From assembly GCA_014904845.1 (NCBI GenBank), contig MU119272.1, positions 1 through 64,000 of the forward strand: a stretch of 64,000 bases of DNA, given 5' to 3'. Source of the stretch: Acephala macrosclerotiorum (taxonomy: Eukaryota; Ascomycota; Leotiomycetes; Helotiales; Mollisiaceae). Positions within the stretch are counted from its first letter, which is position 1. Every line of letters starts with the position of its first letter. The position numbers were made by a program, and so were the translations under genes. Under the pieces are notes generated by a model. It searched no databases. It worked only from the letters and a program-made list of their open reading frames with translations, and was not told the origin of the DNA. Below, one piece after another: positions 23,271 through 33,519 of the stretch.

Positions 23271-24562
23271 AAGTACAAGACTGGAAAGATCTCTTCAAAC
23301 AAGCGGATGAAAGGTTCCAATTTTCCAAGGCGTGGAAGCCAGAGAAGAGTCATATGTGATTAATCAAAGCTATCTGGACCCCTTGAGACACCTGACAGAT
23401 GCGTCTGCAAGATGATGAATGACATGAGCTTAGCTGTTCAGATGGAGCCTTCTCATGCATCTCCCCCATTTTCTTTGCTCAATTTATCTGTTTGCTTTAG
23501 ATTCCTTTCATGTACCTGCATAATCCTTTGTTAGGTTTTTATGTTATGATTATGCTTTTTTTTGAAAAAGTTGGTTCGGGAAGCTGAGGGGATCTCAAGA
23601 TCGCTTGTAGCAAGCGAGTATTTTGGCTCTTTTCTCGCCATACTTAGGCAGAAATCTCGAGGAGACGATGAAGAGAAAAAACCAAATGCACAGGAGCAAT
23701 TCCAGCATTACGCGAGTGTAGAGGTGGAACCGGTGAGTAATAACGATACCAAGTGAAATTGTCCAACTCGATCTCCTCGTTGGCGTTTAGATATTGCAAT
23801 CTCAATAGCTCGCTTACAAATCTCGCCAAAATAGGATCAGCTCTCTAAGCTCCGAAAAAAATCGAAGCAGATTAACAGTTTCCCCAGGGAAAAAAAGACA
23901 AAAGAAACTCCGATACCCACGGGAGGGTGTCGGAGAAGAAACCCCAGGCCAGAGGGCCTATGGGGTTTACTTTTCGGAGGAAGAGGAGGGTCGGGGTTGG
24001 CGGACCAAGGGATTTGAACCCAGGCTGCAGGCACCATAAGGATATGCTTTTTCGTTGTAGTTGTGAAGTTTTCAAGTTGAAATTTGTTACTTACGCGTTT
24101 GTTTGGTGCCTTTGCTGAAAGAACTTTTACGTAATTAAATCCATATAGAGAATTGAAGGGTGAATGTGGGTCTATAGAGGTGGAGGAGGTAGCTAGGCCG
24201 GACAGACGAGAAAGTTCTTACCTCAAGAGAGATATGATTGCTAGCTGGGTCAGTCCTTGAGCTATAAGAGTAGGAATTGAATGAAGCAATGCTTTCGAGG
24301 CAAGTGCCGCGAGCCTCCCCATTCCAGCCTCGCCCTACTGGGTCTATTATAGCGTCAGGCGTCAATCGCTTCCTCTAGCGCCTCTCCCACGATCTACAAT
24401 TCAACATAAATACTCAAAGAGAACGCGTCAAATCTATTGCAAACACATCACAAACACCTCTCAATGTTTGCCCCCAATCAATACCACACCAAGAAGCGGG
24501 ATACCTGCAAACGCGAGCAGCACGAGCGACGTACAACCAAGCATTACAAGTTAGAGCTCAAC
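23271..24562. other. Intergenic with a structured element
   Basis: No supported protein gene. Contains the possible Pol III-like element at 23886-24060 (separate entry) and, at the right, the promoter of the hydrolase gene. Confidence 0.45.
23886..24060 (-). other. Possible SINE or tRNA-relic element
   Basis: On the minus strand, 24020-24010 reads GGTTCAAATCC, an exact match to the Pol III box B consensus GGTTCRANNCC. Downstream are two hairpins: 23939-23968 (AAACCCCA pairing with TGGGGTTT) and 23908-23935 (CTCCGATACCC pairing with AGGGTGTCGGAG, one G-U pair). A run of seven T on the minus strand (23896-23890) could end transcription. I find no box A and no complete tRNA fold, so this is a relic or coincidence. 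Confidence 0.3.
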
Positions 24563-25968
24563 ATGAGGACTGCTTTGGTCTTTATCTTCAGCGCTCTGGC
24601 TGGCAAGAACCTGCTTGTGGAGGGCCAAGCCACTTCTAGCAATCCTCTGCTATTACCTCTACCAACATGTACCGATGTGATGATTCCGGTCACGGCTTCA
24701 GCGGAGAATGTCGTCTTCCCTGTTACCACTCCCATCAGCTACGTCACGGTCGGCGGTACATACAACATTTCTGCACGTTACTGCGAGCCTGCTGTCAACA
24801 TCCACTCTCGTCGTAACACCCTCCAATTCCTGGTCCACGGGATCACCTTCACTAAGAACTGTGAGTCCGATCTTTGGGTTACGCGGACAAAACTGACGGT
24901 GGCAGACTGGTCTGGTCTTGGCGATCCAAGCATCACTCACAGTGCGGGCGCTCCGTACGGCGGTCAAAACTACAGCTGGATTGATTATGCTTCAAATGAG
25001 GGCTATCCGACTCTGGCTATTGATCGTCTTGGAAATGGCCTTTCTGATCGTAAGTGACGCGTTCTAAACGCGTGAAAATGAACGCGGCTCACATTTCTCT
25101 CTGCAGATCCTGATCCCCTCACCGTCCTTGGCACACCCCTACAAACTGAGATTGTCCACCAGTTTATCCTCAAGGCTCGTGCAGGCTCTCTGCCAGGCGC
25201 GAATGGAAAGTCCTTCAATGCGATCATCTATGCTGGCCACAGCTATGGTTCCTTCATTGGTAATCTTTTGAACGTCCGATGTAAGCCTTCTCCTGTCTTT
25301 CTTTCACTAGCCCAACAGCTGATACCTTCCCCTCTTAGATCCCAATGATGCCAACGCAACCATCCTTACCGGCTTGACCTCTTCTGAGAATTTCCCCTTC
25401 GTCACCGCCTCCCTCCCGGAACTCGTCCCAGCAGCCACCGCCAATCCAGCCAAGTGGGGCAATCTACCTTCCGGATACCTGACCCTCCGCAACGTTTCCG
25501 ACTATGCGAAGGGTTTCTGGTATCCCCCGTACTTCGATCCGGTGCTTGAGCAATTGGATTTCACCACTCGTGGTCCAGGTGCATATTCTGAGTTTGGATC
25601 TGTGGTGTTGCCTCTTGAGGTTGCGAGCAAGTACACGAACCCGGTATTGGATATTACTGGTGAGTCTCACCCTCTCATCCCCTCCACGCCTTCTCTGTAG
25701 AAACATACCGACTTCTTATCTCATTCCAGGTCAACATGATGCGATCTTCTGCCCTCTCCCCGACCCTGCCTCCTCCACTAAGCCATACACAACCTACGAC
25801 TGCGGCCCCAACTCGGGTGGTATCATCTCACAGACCGGAAATTTGTATCCGAATGCTAGCTACCATTTCTATGCTCCGCCTCACAGTGGACATCTTTGGC
25901 ACTTGCATTATGATGCTTATGCTGCGTTTGGGAGTGCGCATGATTGGTTGGAGGATAAGGGCTTCTGA
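24563..25968 (+). CDS. Secreted alpha/beta hydrolase
   Basis: Five exons, 24563-24860, 24906-25049, 25107-25280, 25339-25659 and 25730-25968, give 391 aa. The start at MRTALVFIFSALAG gives a signal peptide; an upstream in-frame ATG would bury it. The first intron is only 45 bp and in frame, but removing it gives FTKNYWSG, which fits the family better. Catalytic elements are the oxyanion region LVHGITF, the nucleophile elbow AGHSYGSF, an acid in DITGQHDAIF and the base in GHLWHLHYDA. The chain has several Asn-x-Ser/Thr sites. The likely substrate is an ester, but this cannot be specified. Confidence 0.9.
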
Positions 25969-26756
25969 GCCAGAGTCAACTGCAAGCTTATTTCGATAGC
26001 ATTCTCCTGTGAATTGGACTGAGTTGTTCACTTGTGAGCTTTGATTCAGCGAGGTTCTTTGGGATCGTACTGATTTATCGTTTTGCTTGCAAGTTAATGG
26101 ATGGATGGTGCGTATGAAGGATTCAGAGATAGATGTTGTTTGCAGATCAATATGATGATGTAAACACGATAATTTGTTCCTTGGATCCATCTGTTGAACG
26201 TAATTAGGCAAGTGCCTTCTTGATTGTTTTTAGTTACAGGTGCACAAGTGAAGCAGGGCTTGTGCCGAATTCACCTTTCACTCTCTACTTCATAGTAGAA
26301 GAAGGCACGTCTTGTTACCCATCAGCGCCCACCTTTCAGACCGCTTCCTCCCTCTGCGTTCATTCATCAACTTTGCTCCTCGAAGCTATTTCATTGTCCA
26401 ACGTGGTCTCATTGTTCGTTTCCATTTTGGAATCCCTCGCCGCTAAGCCGGGAGACCTCAAAGGACCGGCACACGTGATCCACCTTTGTTGGACTCGATC
26501 GCACCTCCCTTGACAGATATCTTGGGGTAATCGCTCTTTCGCTTTCACTCTCTACTTTTATTTTCACTTTTGATCAGTCATGCACGCATTTTTGGAATTA
26601 TGGTTGCTTTCGAAGATGTTCATTTCTCAGTTCTAAAGTTATCCTGGCTGATTGGGACAAGAGAATCACCTACAGTATCTTTCTTTCTTCTCCTATCAAA
26701 GGAGAAGTCACACTCATGAGCCTCAAGCCAGTTGAGCTCGTCTTTGTCTTCTTTGA
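25969..26756. other. Intergenic, nothing recognised
   Basis: Between convergent genes. No supported coding region or repeat. Confidence 0.45.
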
Positions 26757-27260
26757 TCACTCATCACTTGATGAATTTGACCTTTCGGTGCACTCTTCGA
26801 GCAGAGCTCGCTGAGCAGCAATAAGAGGTTCAAGGTGCTCAGATTCTAGACGATCCTCCCACAGTTGGTCGGCATCGCCGGAACAGCGGATGACACGAGA
26901 GTTAATAGCAATTTTCAATCGAGCATGCCGGTCTACTAGGAGCGCAAGGTCTGAGGAGATCCTTGCTCGACGATTTTGTTGCTCTTCAGCCCTCACCTGC
27001 TCCGCAATGAGACTATGCTGGCGAACAACATTGTCCTCGAGGCGCTTGATCTCGAAGCGCTGCTGCCGAAACTCCGAAAGAGCTTCTTTGGTGGGGATGC
27101 TGTGGTAAGGGGTGTTGATAACGGATGGCAGCAGACTGGCATGCTGTTCCTTCAGGGACGCGAGCTCGGTGAGTAGCTGCTGAAGGTACAGTGAGGGCGT
27201 AAAGCAAAAAGTCGAAGCTATTGATGAATCAGCGATTCTGAAGGGTGTGTTGGACGTCAT
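26757..27260 (-). CDS. Coiled-coil hypothetical protein
   Basis: Single exon, 167 aa. After about 30 residues it becomes a long charged helix, with heptad-like spacing in LYLQQLLTELASLKEQH and in RFEIKRLEDNVVRQHSLIAE. It ends with a Ser/acidic tail (SNSSSDE). No enzyme motif, signal peptide or membrane segment. I do not recognise a family. It sits just upstream of the broken amidoligase gene and is similar in kind, though not clearly in sequence, to the coiled-coil gene at 29283. Confidence 0.6.
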   Translation of the reverse strand: MTSNTPFRIADSSIASTFCFTPSLYLQQLLTELASLKEQHASLLPSVINTPYHSIPTKEALSEFRQQRFEIKRLEDNVVRQHSLIAEQVRAEEQQNRRARISSDLALLVDRHARLKIAINSRVIRCSGDADQLWEDRLESEHLEPLIAAQRALLEECTERSNSSSDE

Positions 27261-27639
27261 ATTGCTTCAAAAACTTCTGAGAGCAAGTGCGAACTGGTGA
27301 TGATCCTGAACTTTAGTCAGGTGAGGCGAAGAAGTAGTACAATAAGCCTTGCTGTCCTTCCTTATTCTTTGTCGTGCTTCTTGCTGTGCTAACGGAGAAT
27401 AAAGCAGGTGTTCCTTTCAACTCGTAATTTTATCGTCATTTAGACAAATTCCATTGTTCGTCATAACCCTAGACAATGCATTTTACAAGGCTCAATGCCG
27501 ACTTGAGGGGAACAATGGCTTTGACAACATAAGGAGGGCGTTGTTCTCAGTCGACGAATTCTCCCCAGATTCTACCAAAAATACAATCCTGTACATATTC
27601 GCACTACGCAATTTTACATTTCGCTTATTCATATATATC
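27261..27639. promoter_or_regulatory. Divergent intergenic region
   Basis: Holds the 5' sides of the coiled-coil gene (minus) and the amidoligase pseudogene (plus). An ATATATATCATGG context surrounds the amidoligase start. No specific site is recognised. Confidence 0.4.
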
Positions 27640-28920
27640 ATGGATTTCAACAAAATTGCTAGTATAGACTTTAGCAAAGTCTTCTCCCCCTTGGATGCAC
27701 CCAACGGCCGTGCTCCCAGCCATAACAGTGACTCCCTATCCTTCGGAGTCGAAATCGAGTTCGCTGTCGCAGTATTGGGAAGCGCGGAGCAAGACCTGCA
27801 TCCAAATGATAGTCGTCCTGCAAAGGGTCTATTAGCACCTTCAACCCGTTATTTCCCGGGCTTCGAAACAGCCAACCAAGAAGCCAACCAAGAAGCTGTC
27901 AAGCAATCCATTGCTCGCAAGCTCAATACAACTTTTAAGGATGCTATCCTTTACACAAAAGACATGGGAATTGATGTAGCACATCAATTCTGGGCCAAAA
28001 GCAGCGACATGTCAAGTCTGCCAACCCCAGCTCGGTTGAGTCTCTCTGGAAAACCACGTCTACCAGCCGGTGAGTGGATCATCAAGGACGACATGTCGAT
28101 CAGAGCACCAGACATACCAGGGGCAGAAAAGTATGGCTGGATACCCATCGAGGTAAACTCTCCTCCCCTACTATTCTCTGAAGAATCTTTATATCACGTC
28201 AAAGAAGTAGTCGAACATCTATCAAATTCATACAGGTACAATATAAACAAGTTTTGTGGCATGCACATTCATATCGCTCATCAATACGAAGGCTGCACGC
28301 TCCGTCACCTAAAGAACATTACTGCCATCTTATAGACATTCGAACCTTTGTTCTTTGACCTGGTCAATGAAACCAGATACGGAAACCGCGACTGCCAGTT
28401 CTAGCACTCAAGTTCACGTCTAAAAACCAACTTGGGAACTCAAAAGACTGTTAATTTTCTCTCCAAAGGACTGGAGCTCATACTTGCTGCAAGCAATGTA
28501 GAGCAGCTATGCATGCGTCTCGGGATCTACCGTGATCGTCTTGGTTTCAGTATCGAGAACCTCAGGGATCCTGCAGGGCCATCGACGGATCCACTTAAGA
28601 GGACAATCGAGATCAGGATTCATGAGTCGACGATGGATCCACAGGATGTTGAGAATTGGGTACGTTTGTTTGTTGGGGTGATCCAGTTTGCTGATGTTGT
28701 TAGTGTTGAGAAGTTGGAGGAGTGGTTGAGAGAACATATCAACGATGAACGCGGAGACTATGATGCTATTCAGCTTATGTATGCGATGAAGTTGCCTCAG
28801 CAGGCGCACTTCTATCTTAATAAGCTTCTGCCTCGCTACACGCAGGCGTCGGCAGATGAGGTAGAGAGGCTGCTGCGGCTTGCTGACGACGCTGTTGCAA
28901 ATGCTCGAGTCGGTACATAA
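27640..28920 (+). pseudogene. Amidoligase-like gene with two in-frame stops
   Basis: One continuous frame of 427 codons from ATG 27640. It contains SLSFGVEIEFAVAV (the amidoligase start motif, G-x-E-x-E-F), WIPIEVNSPPLLFSEESLYH, FCGMHIHIAHQYEG and, later, RTIEIRIHESTMDPQDVENW. These fit the putative amidoligase_2 family, ATP-grasp-like enzymes thought to form amide bonds. Two stops, TAG 28333-28335 and TAG 28402-28404, split it after ITAIL and CQF. At the first, related proteins have Trp (IxWTFEP), so the change is TGG to TAG; at the second TGG is also the simplest ancestor. Upstream and downstream parts are otherwise well kept, suggesting recent loss. Readthrough is possible but unlikely. 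Confidence 0.85.
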
Positions 28921-29282
28921 GAAAATGTTTTTGAGTCAACTCCTGGTGAGTGACTCCTTTCTGTAAAGCCTTTCTTCAAATTTAAGATGATTAAATCTGT
29001 ATTTTCTTTCAGATATTCTTTCTGTTGTGATACTTGGTGATGCAGACCTAAAATGCGTTCACGTGACACCCCTATCTTATTGACTTGCACGAGACGGCGA
29101 AGGCATCGACCTTTGTATATTTTCATTAAAACTTTATGGATATATTGGAAGAGTCATGGTTTTTTAAATAATTTAATCTATTCTAGAATCTTTCACAACT
29201 TCTCGTTCGAGAATGTGCGAGATCACAAAAAGCACCAAATTTTCTTCGCTTAGCCCAACAGAAATGCGAGTGAGTATGAAGA
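28921..29282. other. Intergenic, nothing recognised
   Basis: AT-leaning spacer between convergent genes. No supported coding region. Confidence 0.4.
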
Positions 29283-30017
29283 TCAAGCCAGCTCGTCTTC
29301 CTCAAGGATTGAAGGGAGTGGTGGCCACTCAGCCAAAATGATCCTTCTATCCTTTCCGGCAGCCAGCTTCTTCTTCATCAAAGCCACTGCAATGCGTCTC
29401 TGCTCCTTGATCAGGTTCTCGATCTTCTCTAAACTTACGTTGGCCGAAGGGATTGGACCTTCCTCCTCATCATCATGTTTCTGCTCGCCGAACTCGGCAA
29501 GCAACCGCTCGGTTAACTCCACCTCCTCGATTTGAGACTCCATTCCAATCATCTTTTGAAGGATTATTGGAAGTTGCTGTTCATCCTTCAGGGGTTCTGA
29601 GCGGAATCTCTCTCGCTCGATCTCCAACACATTCTCTGTCTCGATTTCCAGCAAGGTCGAGATATCGTTCCACTCAATCTCTTCATAGATTCTCTCTATC
29701 TCCTTTTCGAGAAGAAAGCGTTGAGCAGTAAGTTGACGGTCGTAGTATTTGATCGCGAGGTATTCTTCCATAGAGTCGGAGCTAGATTCTGCTGAGAGAG
29801 CCAGAGAGTTTTCGCGTTTGGTGGAGGCTTTAAAGTTGTCGATCTGTTGCCCCCTCCAGTTGATCTTGGGAATGAGATTGCTGATAATGCCATTCCATTT
29901 TGGGGCTGTTGAGGAGAGAGTGGAGGTTGTTGAAAGCGATGGGCTGCCATGCCATTCTGGGGCTGTTGGTGAAAGCGTAGATGCTGTCGACGAAGGGGTG
30001 AAGTTATTGTTGGACAT
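29283..30017 (-). CDS. Coiled-coil hypothetical protein with duplicated N-terminal motif
   Basis: Single exon, 244 aa. The N-terminus holds two imperfect copies of one unit, STLSPTAPEWHG and STLSSTAPKWNG. From about residue 80 on it is a long Glu/Lys/Arg-rich helix (for example EKEIERIYEEIEWNDISTLL). It ends with PPLPSILEEDELA. No signal peptide or membrane segment. I do not recognise a family, so the function is unknown. Confidence 0.6.
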   Translation of the reverse strand: MSNNNFTPSSTASTLSPTAPEWHGSPSLSTTSTLSSTAPKWNGIISNLIPKINWRGQQIDNFKASTKRENSLALSAESSSDSMEEYLAIKYYDRQLTAQRFLLEKEIERIYEEIEWNDISTLLEIETENVLEIERERFRSEPLKDEQQLPIILQKMIGMESQIEEVELTERLLAEFGEQKHDDEEEGPIPSANVSLEKIENLIKEQRRIAVALMKKKLAAGKDRRIILAEWPPLPSILEEDELA

Positions 30018-31335
30018 GGTGCACGTTTGATGAATGTAGCTTTGGGGGTAGAGTCAGTGAGATAGTTTGGAGTATGGTGAGAAATATCGAAGGTATCAGT
30101 TGTAGTATATAGATAATAAAGGTGAAGAAGTATTATATTTACAGTAAGTGTTGAGAACAGACGACTCGAACAATCATTTTGTTTGAATCTGAGTTCCTTG
30201 GGACAAAGGAAGTTCATTCCCTCGTTGTACGTCACGGAGTCAAGAATGACATTGTTGATAACTCGAAGAACAAAGACGTTATCTCGCCTCAAGCTTCGAA
30301 AGCTTCGATGTCTGAATATGTCAAACGACAGGACACCTCATGTTTAAAACGTGGCGTTGAAAGGTAACGGACGGACGGACGATATCTGAATCCAGCAAAG
30401 GGATGATGATGACTCTAGGTATGCAGTCGCTGAGTTGAGATGAAGATACCTCTCTGATCATTCACCCCTTAACACTAGGCTGCTCGCAAAAAGGCTATGG
30501 GGGGGAACACCCCACGCTGCCCCCACCCCATGGGGTGGATATGGATGGAGGTTTTTTTTTTAATACTTCCCCCACAAAGCTCTATAGGGCCCTATATAAA
30601 AGTAGATTTTTATAAAATTTTATAAATTTGTATAAAGTTTTTTACTGATCATTTTATTAATTACTTTTAAATTTAAATAAAAAATTTCAAAAAATGAGGC
30701 TTGAAATTAAAGTTTTAAAGTTATTTAAGCTTTAAATACTTAAAATCAGCCGCATATAAACAGCATGCAATTTTCTTCGAGCGATCGTAATTTTTTTTAA
30801 CTTCTTACCGTAGCGATTTTTTTACTTCTTGTAATTAAATAAATAAATACGAAAACTTTAAAATGGGTATTTAATTCGAAAAAACTTTAATATAGTCGAG
30901 CACTAATTTAAGCTTCGTGTGACACTCGAAAAGGAGATACTCGAAGTTGCAAAAGCATAAACTAAGCATAAACCTTACTTAACACGTAAAAACACGTCAC
31001 GGACATCACCATATCCCACACTTTGCGTTGAGAACGAGTCACATGGAGCGCAAGAAATGACTTGACATAAGTCAATAATTCACGATTCATGAGTACATAA
31101 GAAGACTGTATTTCCTTGGGGAATGTTTACATTGATTTTCTAACCTCTCCACGTGGGAGAGGCTTTTCGAGGGCAGAATCCATTTCTGCCTATTCACTGC
31201 AAGAGTTCCAAAGGCTCTCAAAACTAACCCCTTTGGCAGTTTACACACTCTTATGGTGCAGCTACAGAAGAATATCTGCGCTAGGGGGAACTGCTGGTGC
31301 TTAAGGATGATGATACTCGTGTCCGCCTGGGACGC
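30018..31335. other. Gene-poor region with an AT-rich stretch
   Basis: Contains a G/C run near 30497-30538 (GGGGGG and CCCCACCCC) directly before an AT-rich stretch at about 30545-30900 with many TTTAAA and ATAAAT words. No coding sequence recognised. This may be decayed repeat DNA. Confidence 0.5.
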
Positions 31336-32349
31336 TTACTTCTTTCCATCCATTTGGGATCCTAGATTCGTTAGGCGTCTTATCAAGGACTCTCTAGTCT
31401 TCGCGACTTTAACCGTAGCCCGTCGAGCAAGGCTGGGCCGGCTCGATTCTGCATCGGCTTGCTCTCCTGGTAGGAGAGGGATGTTGATGCCACCCATTAA
31501 CATCTCAAACCATGCTGGCTTATCGATGCTTTCGACTGGTTGGTCAGCTACCTCAAGGAAGGTCATCTTGGCCCCGCAACCATCCTTATCCTCGTCACAA
31601 ATTGTGAACCATTTGTAGACGCGATAGTGGTTGAATTGATGGGCATTTTCGATGCATGCGTCCTCCTTCTGCAGCTTAGTGTTGAACAACACGTCCACTG
31701 AATCGCGAGTGCATTGACAAGGAGTGATAACAGTATGAGGACGTCCAGCGCCCGTCAACTTCGGGAGAATAGTGCGTTGGTAGAGTAGGGCTTGGTTCTC
31801 GTCGTCCATGCCCAAGAAGATTGCGTTGGGCGTGGAGGTGGTAGTTCTGGGAAGCTTGAAAAAGATGTCAACGACATGGTTCTGTGCGGCCTCGCGCAAC
31901 TGGACGACAAGTCTCTTTTCGCCAAGAGTGTGGAATTTGGCAGGGACACGCTGGGCGTCCCATTCAATCCTGTGCTCTAGTAGACGTGACAAGTCTGCGA
32001 GCTCTTCGAGCATCTGAACAGGCGCGTCGGTGAAAAGCTTGAGATTGTTCGAGTCGAAATGTCTTAGCGAGTTGAAGTGTTTCTTCTGGTGCTCGAGGAA
32101 GGAACGGAAGATGGCCTTTGATCGCTCTTGTTGCTCTGGCAGTAGTTCGCGAATCTCAAGGCCCCAGCCGAAGTTAGGGTTTGAGTCGTCTTCAGGTGCG
32201 AAGCAGTTATTGCAGTACGAGTGAGCGTACCATGGAATGTCGACCTCAAAGGACAGGCGACGACAGGAGAAAGCTACAGAGCAAGGGCGAACATGCCACT
32301 CGCTTTTGTGACCGCATCGCGTGTAGACGAAGCGTGCTTGGATACACAT
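31336..32349 (-). CDS. Cys-rich protein, paralogue 1 of a tandem pair
   Basis: Single exon, 337 aa. It begins MCIQARFVYTRCGHKSEW. Further Cys residues follow at PCSVAFSC and SYCNNCF within 55 residues, a plausible zinc site (C...H...C...C...C..C). The centre is helical and charged. A second Cys group lies at ITPCQCT, then CDEDKDGCG. The C-terminus is basic (LARRATVKVAKTRESLIRRL). It matches its neighbour at 33520 in length, order of motifs and tail. I do not recognise a named family, and no catalytic motif is visible. Confidence 0.8.
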   Translation of the reverse strand: MCIQARFVYTRCGHKSEWHVRPCSVAFSCRRLSFEVDIPWYAHSYCNNCFAPEDDSNPNFGWGLEIRELLPEQQERSKAIFRSFLEHQKKHFNSLRHFDSNNLKLFTDAPVQMLEELADLSRLLEHRIEWDAQRVPAKFHTLGEKRLVVQLREAAQNHVVDIFFKLPRTTTSTPNAIFLGMDDENQALLYQRTILPKLTGAGRPHTVITPCQCTRDSVDVLFNTKLQKEDACIENAHQFNHYRVYKWFTICDEDKDGCGAKMTFLEVADQPVESIDKPAWFEMLMGGINIPLLPGEQADAESSRPSLARRATVKVAKTRESLIRRLTNLGSQMDGKK

Positions 32350-33519
32350 GCTGCTAACTTGTGCGTTGATGAGTTTGGGTGAAGTAAAGGCTTATCTGGA
32401 ATCAAGATTCCTCGGAAGACGGTTGTAATCTAACTTTTAAGAGTGAGAAGAGCTGTGATTCAAATTGAGTTCTTGGTAGAGTGTGATACTTTCTTCTGTG
32501 CTCCTCTTCAACAGAGGTCTTCGGACTATTTATGAGACGCAGGGAGCATTGTTCTTGGAGAAGTACGCTGTTCTTCCACGATTGAAAGAATTAGCTCTCA
32601 AGTGATGTTACAGCCGAATATGGCAAAGTACTCGCTCAAGATGCCTTTGTGCATTTCAATGTGCTGCAAATCTGCGAAGCCTTTTTTCCTCGGCCCACTT
32701 GCCCCACTAGCATCAACTCAACAGCAAGTGGGCGAGCTGCACAACAGTACAAGGACAACTTGAACATAGCTACACGTATAATTGGAGTGGGGAAGTCCGT
32801 CTGTTCTTGCTGACACATCCCACATGTGAGCCGAACAGGAATATTTCAGGTTGCCCAGAAAACCAAGCATGATCGGTATCTGGGACAAAGACCAGGCGAG
32901 GTCAATGGGTCTGATTGAATGTCTCTAAGATTACTAGATGATTGGTTCAAATAATGCTTTTGTTGTGGGGTTGGACAATGGGGACTGCCAGATTGAGCGC
33001 CTGGATTATCGATGGAGGCCATTATCAAGCATGCGGACTGCTTGATTCTCCAATTCTTGCTAGGATCGATCACACATCAACTTGAAGGTAGAAATTCGCG
33101 CAAGGGTATATAATGCAAATATATGGGCTTGTTTATGTCAGACAGTAGATGAGGGACCGATGTCTCCGTAAATACAAGCCCATACCGCATACTCAAAAAG
33201 GACTCGCTATTGCTTGGAGCGAATACCGTAACGCGGAGCACGAGTTAATGACACATAACATCACGAAGATACACGGGACGAAAGTGGAAGGGTGTTTTTA
33301 GAGGGCTGCTTTATTGGTTTCTAATCTTTCCGTCTTGGAGAAGGTTTTTATGGGGTGTATTTTACCCATCGATGGCGAGGCGTTCCAAGCACTTTGAAGG
33401 CCACAGTTGGCAAAGCACAAACAAGTGGTACAGCTACAGAATAAGAGTGGGTTGGTTCAATTTAGGTAAGTGGGAGGTGAGGGTGCGAGGACGAAGGTCA
33501 GGCAGGATGGACTACATCA
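32350..33519. promoter_or_regulatory. Promoter of paralogue 1 and spacer
   Basis: At 32522-32536 the plus strand reads CGGACTATTTATGAG, about 175 bp before the start codon. On the gene strand this contains CATAAATAG, a TATA-like box. The same block occurs upstream of paralogue 2. The rest of the spacer shows no gene. Confidence 0.55.

Noticed and set aside
24010..24020. tRNA gene on the minus strand
   Set aside because: Only the T-loop/box B region matches. No acceptor stem, D-arm or box A was found within a tRNA's length.
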